23,963 nt of DNA from Sphaeroforma arctica JP610 (lineage: Eukaryota; Opisthokonta; Ichthyosporea; Ichthyophonida). This document shows positions 18,118 through 23,963 of this stretch, one piece after another (the stretch's first letter is position 1; each line of letters opens with the position of its first letter). Location of the stretch: positions 6,737 to 30,699 of the forward strand of contig NW_014039633.1 of the NCBI RefSeq assembly GCF_001186125.1. Reading direction: 5' to 3'. Under the pieces are notes generated by a model. It worked only from the letters and a program-made list of their open reading frames with translations. It did not search any database and was not told where the DNA came from. The translations under genes were made by a program, and so were the position numbers.

Positions 18118-21100
18118 ATGGTTTTACGCAAAAACAAAAGTTCAGATGCCAGCAAGGAGCGACGACAATCCATGACTGGTGTTTCGGGTCTCAATTTCAA
18201 AAAGTCTGCCTCTGTCGCCAACAAGAATATAGATAAGTAAGTACTTGATTCGTAGTCAGTTCTTTTGTGTTCAGCTCGGGTCTCAATGGAGACTGAACCA
18301 TGAATCTGGCTATCATAGTTGTTATATCTACACTAACGAAGTACGTTTACTGCGTTCTACAATCTCATTTATAATCTCGTATATATAGATTTCCTATCTG
18401 GGTTTCGTTCAATTCTGAAACAGCCCCTGTGACAGAGTCTGTACAGGTTGCGTATTATCCTGTAGTAGCGTCAGTTTCTGTTCTTTGGCCGGATTTAATG
18501 TAGGTGTTTGTGATTTTAAGTCGAGTATTGCATCTTTTGCCTTCAATTTCTGCGCACACCCTCTTCCGCAAATATCGGACGCAAACTAGCACGTGGACAT
18601 GCTGTGTAAATATTTCGCTTACTTCGACATCTGTTATTCTACCATTGTCTCTGTGGTCGTCAATATGTGCGACTAGTTTGTACCGATTGCTTTCCTCAGA
18701 ATCTTCTTTATGTTAAATCAGCTTTCGACTCTCTCTTAGTCACCAAAGCTGTGTTCTTATTCGATCCATTATGTTATTATTTGACAGTGGCGAAGAAGTA
18801 TACCTAAATCCTACCACTACGCAATTAGTCGAGTCCAGATACCCCGTAATTCGGGCGTATGTCGTAGACGAGAACGCCGTTGTATACGAGTATGCACAGG
18901 TGAAGGGTAAGAATGCACAGGTTGTGATAGTGTTCACAGAATTGGGCCTCGCCATATACCCGGCAAAGTTAAAGAAGAAGTCTAAGGCGGAACTCGACAA
19001 AGTCGACCCTCAAAGCTTTTATCCCTATTCTGAAATGCGTGGCATCAATCACTGCCGAGGAAAGAAAGGAAATTATTTGGTAAGCGCGAGATGAGTAGCT
19101 TGGGTCTTTTATCACATTTGTAACGAATGACTATATCTCAATATTGTGGTGTTGTCTTATAACCCAGGTAATTTACGTGTTTCTGTGATTTTGTTTCCTC
19201 TCTCGTGTGTTAGAATATCAATACAGTACAATTACGCACAGAGCACGCGACTAAAGCGATATTGGGCTCCGCACAGTTCAGTTTGTGGATGCTGATGTAT
19301 GCTCGTGTTTTTTTTAATGTTGTGGTTTTTCTAGGTAGTATAATTTTTCAGCTCAAAAATATGAACCAACAATCTACAGCTCGAAAATATTAACCAACAT
19401 ATCTATAGCTCAATAATATTAATTATTAACCAAATAATTACAGTTCATTATTATCAATCGACATATCTACAGCTCAATAATATTAACCAACATACCTACA
19501 GCTCAATAATATTATCTATCAAACAAATATTTACAGCTCACTATTAGCAACCAACATGTCTACAGCTCAATAATATCAACTATTAAACAAATAATTACAG
19601 CTCAATAATATCAACCAACATATCTACAGCTCAATAACATAAACTATTAAACAAATAATTACAGCTCACTATTAGCAACCAACATATCTACAGCTCAATA
19701 ACATAAACTATTAAACAAATAATTACAGCTCACTATTAGCAACCAACATATCTACAGCTCAATAACATTAACAACTATTAACCAAAAACTTCCAGCTCAT
19801 TTTTATCAATCGACATATCTACAGCTCATTAGTAATAACTATTAACCAAATAATTACAGCGCACTATTATCAACAACATATCTACAGCTCAATAATATTA
19901 GCCAACGTTTGAGGACAGTGTGGAATAGTTTGCGTTATAGTTGTGTCTTGCGGTATGGCCAGCTGCATTTGGGGGAACAGTCTGTCAGGAAAGGGTGTTC
20001 ACTGAGCTATTGAACATACTGGGAGTAGATGAAATGTGTAACTAAATCGACTATGTCTCTCGTAACAAACTCTCAAGTAAAATAATCAAACACAATTTAT
20101 GCACCATCTATACCGAGCATTCCAGTTTCCGATTTACGACGAGTAGTAGGTTGCGGTTGTTTGTTCTTATTTCAGTTCAATATTGCCAAATTACTTCAAG
20201 ATAGATACATTTCCGATCAATGCAATTGTCGTGTTTATATAGACTCGCACTATTGTATAAAATATTTTTACTTGATTACACAAGAGACTAACGCGATAAT
20301 CTTCTACTGCACATATATACAGTCGGTGAAATCAGCAGATGGAGAAACCTGTGCGTTCTTTTCCAAGGAGACCGACGACATCAAAACAAGTCTAGTCGCG
20401 TACATTCGTTCCTGTTCCGACATGTTATTCGGAACGTACGACAATAACTACACTCCTGGCAAGCAGGGTATTCCTTTGGACGATCCATTGCACCCCAATG
20501 CGGTCCCGCCGCCAATCAACCCGAACATGGCGCCTCAGTACTTTCCTCCAGGTGATCCCGAGCGCCAAGGATTCAATGACGCGCAGCGCCGCAGCTTCAT
20601 TGCACAGAGTCGCCAGGGATTCTCAGACGCTCAGCGCCGCAGTTTTAACAACAAGAATGTCTCGCGCATCACGCTGAAGAAGGAAACTATTACAAACCCA
20701 CCTTCTATGCCTTCCATGCGTCGTGCGAGTGCCATCTTTGGCTCGATGGACATGCTTCCCATGCCGAATACCAACGCGCCTATGCCAGCCGGCGGCCCGG
20801 TGTCCATCATAAATCCGGACACCATGTATACGCGTAAAGCGAAGAATTATAATAACCGGCGGAGTATTGGCAGTATGGATGAAATTTCTCAGGTCAATCG
20901 GGGAATGGCCCCCATGTATAATGCTCGAAACAACGGTTTCTCGCACGGAATAGGAGGAAGAAGTATGGATAATTTCTCGCGAGCTAATAACATGGGTGGT
21001 CCCGTTCCCATGGGTGGTGTAATGCAGGGTAACCGTATGGGAAGCGGTAATACCACACCCGAGTATATGTCCCAGAACGCGTTTGATTACAACCAGGGTG

Positions 21101-21825
21101 GCTACAACAACCAGTCGAACGCCCAGGGATTCAACCGGAGCAAGCCCTTGGGCACCTTTGGGGGCCTGGCCCAGGGCGCTCCAATGAATAGACAGTCTGT
21201 GCGCAAGCCTATAAGTAATGGCATGAGTCGGGCCACCATGGTTAACCGGCAGCCAGATCCTCAACAGCAGCAGCAACGACAGCTTCGATGTCTGAGCATG
21301 GATGCAATGCAGGCGAATGTCACGAGCGATCAGAGCGGTTTGGCCCCAGGTGTTCGAGTAGGTGGTGCGCCGGCTCGCCGCATGCCGTCGAATCAATCAC
21401 AACAAACGCGACAGATCTCGCCTCGCGACACTTACCTGCAAGACTTTGGGCTAAGCTCGGGTGACCCACAGCAACCCAAGATGCAGGTCCCGGCGCAGCA
21501 TCGTTCGAAAGCGCCGTCGCCTGCGCCCCGACCGGCGCCCAATACGGCGTACAAGCGAACGAATACCAATCCCGGTACGGGAGAACCGGTGTATGGCGAG
21601 CCGCAGAATGTGCAGCACGCGAATCGAGGCACGCCGCGCGGCGCGGATCATGAGGGGACCATGAACTTTGACAATATGAAGGGCGCGTTAAATGAAGACG
21701 GAAATTCGCATAACCCTTTCTATGACGACCAGGGTATTGCTGGACATGACGACGCCTTCAATAGCAAGTATTCTGCGATGAAAACCGCGAGTGGGCCGCA
21801 AACGGATCCGTTCACTGCATTTTAG
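18118..21825 (+). CDS. PTB/FERM-F3-like endocytic adaptor protein
   Basis: Three exons (18118-18236, 18788-19079, 20323-21825) join in phase at GTAAGT/GACAG and GTAAGC/ATACAG sites and give 637 residues. Residues 1-40 are basic and serine-rich. Residues about 41-175 resemble the PH-superfold of PTB and FERM-F3 domains: strands YPVIRAYVV and AQVVIVFTELGLAIYP, then FYPYSEMRGI, NYLSVKSADGE, and a C-terminal helix DIKTSLVAYIRSC, close to the pattern of talin F3. The remaining 460 residues are disordered and rich in N, G, M, P, Q and R. They contain a 16-residue tandem repeat (RQGFxDAQRRSF at 218 and 234), four SMD motifs near 278, 321, 351 and 462, an NPF motif (601-603) and a C-terminal DPFTAF (632-637). 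NPF binds EH domains and DPF binds the AP-2 alpha ear in known adaptors, so a Numb/Dab-like role in clathrin uptake is likely by inference. The start is the first ATG in frame; no further upstream exon was found. Confidence 0.82.
19349..19906 (+). repeat. Intronic minisatellite, about 64-base higher-order unit
   Basis: About eighteen half-units begin with CAGCTC or a close variant. Short halves (about 29-30 bases, ending CCAACATATCTA) alternate with long halves (about 34-36 bases, ending CAAATAATTA), giving a higher-order unit of about 64 bases. Adjacent units around 19620-19760 are nearly identical, so the array is being homogenised. It lies in the second intron of the adaptor gene, about 420 bases upstream of its last exon. 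Confidence 0.92.
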
Positions 21826-22089
21826 TCAAGGACCTGTTACATGTACATATTACATAAATATATGAACTGGGTTTAGAAAATGAATGACGTATAGTGCAGT
21901 GCGTCGAATGGTCTTCGCGTACGTTCAGAGATGTATAATGACTAATCCGTTTGTAGTGACTGTTTGTGTAGAAACACATTCGTGTAATTGTAAATCTAAA
22001 TGGAATTTGGATATGTATAGATTTGTCAAGATACGCACTTGTATCAATATGCGTATATACAGCGATCGATGGTAGAATTTACATATACT
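21826..22089. other. 3' flank of the adaptor gene
   Basis: Probably the 3' untranslated region. No canonical AATAAA is seen in the first 200 bases; AT-rich ACATAAATATATG at about 21852 could serve as a variant signal. Confidence 0.4.
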
Positions 22090-22530
22090 TACGCACGTAT
22101 ACATTTCTAAATGTACATACCCATATGTATATACATATATATGTGTGTGCTGTGTGTGTGCGTATACATATATATATATATTATATATAGTGCATTTATG
22201 TATCTATCTATGGTATGTATCCAGGTATATATTTATCTATATATATATATAATATGTTTATATATGTATTTATGTATATATATACATATGTATGTAATAT
22301 ATATATGTATATATATATATATATATAATGTACATGTACATATACACGTGTATATATATATATATACATATAATATATGTATGTATGTATATATATATGT
22401 ATATATATTTATTTATTTATATATATATGTGTGTGTATGTATGTATGTATAAATTTATATTTATATGCGTGTGTGTGTGCATATATATATGCATATGTAT
22501 GTATGTATATATATATATGCGTGTGTACTC
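22090..22530. repeat. Large TA/TG/TATG microsatellite
   Basis: More than 400 bases of interrupted TA, TATG, TG and ATTT repeats. Open frames within it, rich in tyrosine, isoleucine and valine, are artefacts of composition. Confidence 0.95.
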
Positions 22531-23388
22531 TGAGAAATTTATTTTAGACCGTTTGGGGGGTTGGTTTTCTAGTTTACGAATTTACAAGCATGTATACGAT
22601 AGCATGTTTATTTGTACATACAAACCTGATAGCATGGCTGTGTGTGCACAAATATATTAGTATTCCTATTCACGTGAATGTTATACTTAAGCTACTAATA
22701 GGATCTCGTTAATTTTCTTTGCTCGTACCCGCACATATACACTATCACAATAATCCGTCACGCCAACGCAGATATGATGTATAAGTAGTTTATTCCACCA
22801 AATTGTATACGCTATTATCATAAATGTCTAATCTCAATAAATGACATTCGCAATGGATATGTTTATATTTCCCATGAGCAGGCAATATCGCGTCGTGTCT
22901 GTATGTGTTATTTAAGCTTTATTATTCGGAAAGGTGATAGCTATATGCGCACATGTATGAACCATAGACATCTTGCATGACCTTTAAGGCTGCTCTCTAA
23001 CTTCATAATTAGCATCAGTGTACCTGTATGTGTAGGCCTATCAACTAGTATGTGCTTGTACTGTTTGGATCAAGAAAAATGTACAAACCCGTCCGAAAGG
23101 TCAATAATTGATGCTGCTAGTCTGCACATCAGATATTATATTCTTGCTACTTTTAAGACAAATAAAATTAACTATTCGAACGTTTCTTATTTTTTTTTAA
23201 TGACAATTTCAATCAGCCGTTATTCTCGTACAGTATTTGTCTTTTCTACCAAAACCGTCTAAAATTTCAATAATTGGTTCTCATAGTTTGCCTGATTATT
23301 CTGCTTCTCCTTTCCACGCAAGTGAGTATCTACGGTGGCGAACTCAACGCGTTGCAGGCAGGTAGATTTTGAGCCACCTATTTCTTAC
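22531..23388. other. Intergenic, no gene recognised
   Basis: AT-rich sequence with AATAAA on the + strand at about 22836 and several short frames. None has a recognisable motif. Confidence 0.5.
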
Positions 23389-23484
23389 ACGGGACTAGAC
23401 GAGCTTTTTGTTCTGCACAACGCGAAGAATATGACACTTTCAGCCGCGTAGGATCGGTCTTTGTAGCACGAACGATCGCCTGCG
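23389..23484 (-). CDS. Exon-like segment, unknown gene
   Basis: A 96-base stretch on the - strand is preceded by a pyrimidine-rich ATTTCTTAAAAG acceptor and followed by GTAAGA. One open frame reads QAIVRATKTDPTRLKVSYSS and continues to KARLVP; a second frame is also open, so the phase is undecided. It could belong to a - strand gene extending beyond the right edge. Confidence 0.25.
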
Positions 23485-23591
23485 CTTTTAAGAAATGATC
23501 TTTAACGTGTATATCACAAACACGCACGCCTGAGTGGAGGAACGTTCTTCCGTATAGTACAGTAGAAGGTAGATGCTGAAAGGTCGGGCAA

Positions 23592-23900
23592 ATGCTCCGC
23601 AGTGCGGGGATCGATAAAGCCTTGGACAGCTACCAACGCCCTTATTGCCGGTCGTTCGCTGACTACTGTAAAGTGGCCAGATACTCTGTAAATCGACACA
23701 GACATTTCGATAAAAACGAAATAAAAGCATCCACCGTAGTACTCACTCACGCAGACTTTTATGAAGCGCTGTGTGGAACTACTGCTTCCCCGCTGCGCTC
23801 TCAACTTGTAAGAATGGCCTCGATTAGCGACATATCGTCGTATGCCGCGCTTGCAGTGCAGCAGTCAGCGTACCTGTGGAACATCAGAACACAATCTTAA
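23592..23900 (+). CDS. Unassigned 102-codon reading frame
   Basis: The frame starts at an ATG and ends at TAA just before a TA tract. It reads AGIDKALDSYQRPYCRSF, then KASTVVLTHADFYEALCG, then ISSYAALAVQQSAYLWN. Composition is protein-like, with no low complexity, but no family is recognised. Two overlapping - strand frames (23488-23730 and 23514-23804) are nearly as long, and an exon-like segment follows on that strand, so the coding strand here is not settled. Confidence 0.25.
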   Translation: MLRSAGIDKALDSYQRPYCRSFADYCKVARYSVNRHRHFDKNEIKASTVVLTHADFYEALCGTTASPLRSQLVRMASISDISSYAALAVQQSAYLWNIRTQS

Positions 23901-23919
23901 ATATATATATATATATATT
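23899..23919. repeat. TA dinucleotide tract
   Basis: About ten TA repeats directly after the stop codon of the preceding reading frame. Confidence 0.85.
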
Positions 23920-23963
23920 GTGATTTCCGGCTTGTTAATGTTCCTTGCCAACGATATATACAT

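Noticed and set aside
19349-19906. CRISPR-like regular repeat array
   Set aside because: Units are contiguous and variable without unique spacers, lie in a eukaryotic intron, and have no associated genes.
20623-21396. 257-codon open frame on the - strand opposite the adaptor's last exon
   Set aside because: It mirrors the biased codon use of the GC-rich, low-complexity sense exon. The sense frame joins PTB-type exons in phase, and the antisense product is repetitive with no motif.
22111-22660. Two 110-codon frames in the TA/TG microsatellite
   Set aside because: They consist of Tyr, Ile, Val and Cys codons generated by the repeat itself.

Overview
The window looks like nuclear DNA of a unicellular eukaryote. 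Protein-coding exons are separated by GT-AG introns of about 120 to 1240 bases. There is a PTB/FERM-F3-type endocytic adaptor, a eukaryotic member of the DUF924 family, and nested piggyBac, Ty3/Gypsy and LINE elements. A unicellular relative of animals (ichthyosporean-like) would fit the adaptor, the intron density and the mobile elements. That assignment is inference only.

Layout. 1-1819: microsatellite and mostly non-coding DNA, with two weak exon-like islands. 1820-4748: an eight-exon + strand DUF924 gene whose N-terminus resembles a mitochondrial presequence, with a tRNA-Phe-like gene in its fifth intron. 4749-7040: AT-rich spacer with unusual clusters of CTCAAGTCTC-like repeats. 7052-17448: a transposon nest. 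Its outer shell appears to be a degenerate piggyBac-type element with weak inverted ends; its N-terminal reading frame is at 7307 and its transposase core at 15.5-17.2 kb. A ten-residue tandem-repeat segment of the shell now lies on both sides of a 5.2 kb antisense Ty3/Gypsy fossil (8243-13492). Short 3' pieces of one LINE family were then inserted twice in the Gypsy and once next to it; the last copy has 22-base target-site duplications. 17449-18117: spacer with GTTCAAA repeats. 18118-21825: a three-exon PTB/FERM-F3-like adaptor gene with a long disordered C-terminus carrying NPF and DPF motifs; its second intron holds a 560-base minisatellite. 21826-23963: 3' flank, a large TA/TG microsatellite, and weak unresolved exon-like sequence at the right edge.

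The two host genes are well supported because the exons join in phase at consensus splice sites and keep family motifs. The most noteworthy points are the DIRS-like domain between RNase H and integrase of the Gypsy fossil, the intronic minisatellite whose units repeat an acceptor-like sequence, the four Ser-Met-Asp motifs of the adaptor, and the nested transposon structure. A 20-base N run (12270-12289) marks an assembly gap inside the Gypsy reverse transcriptase.
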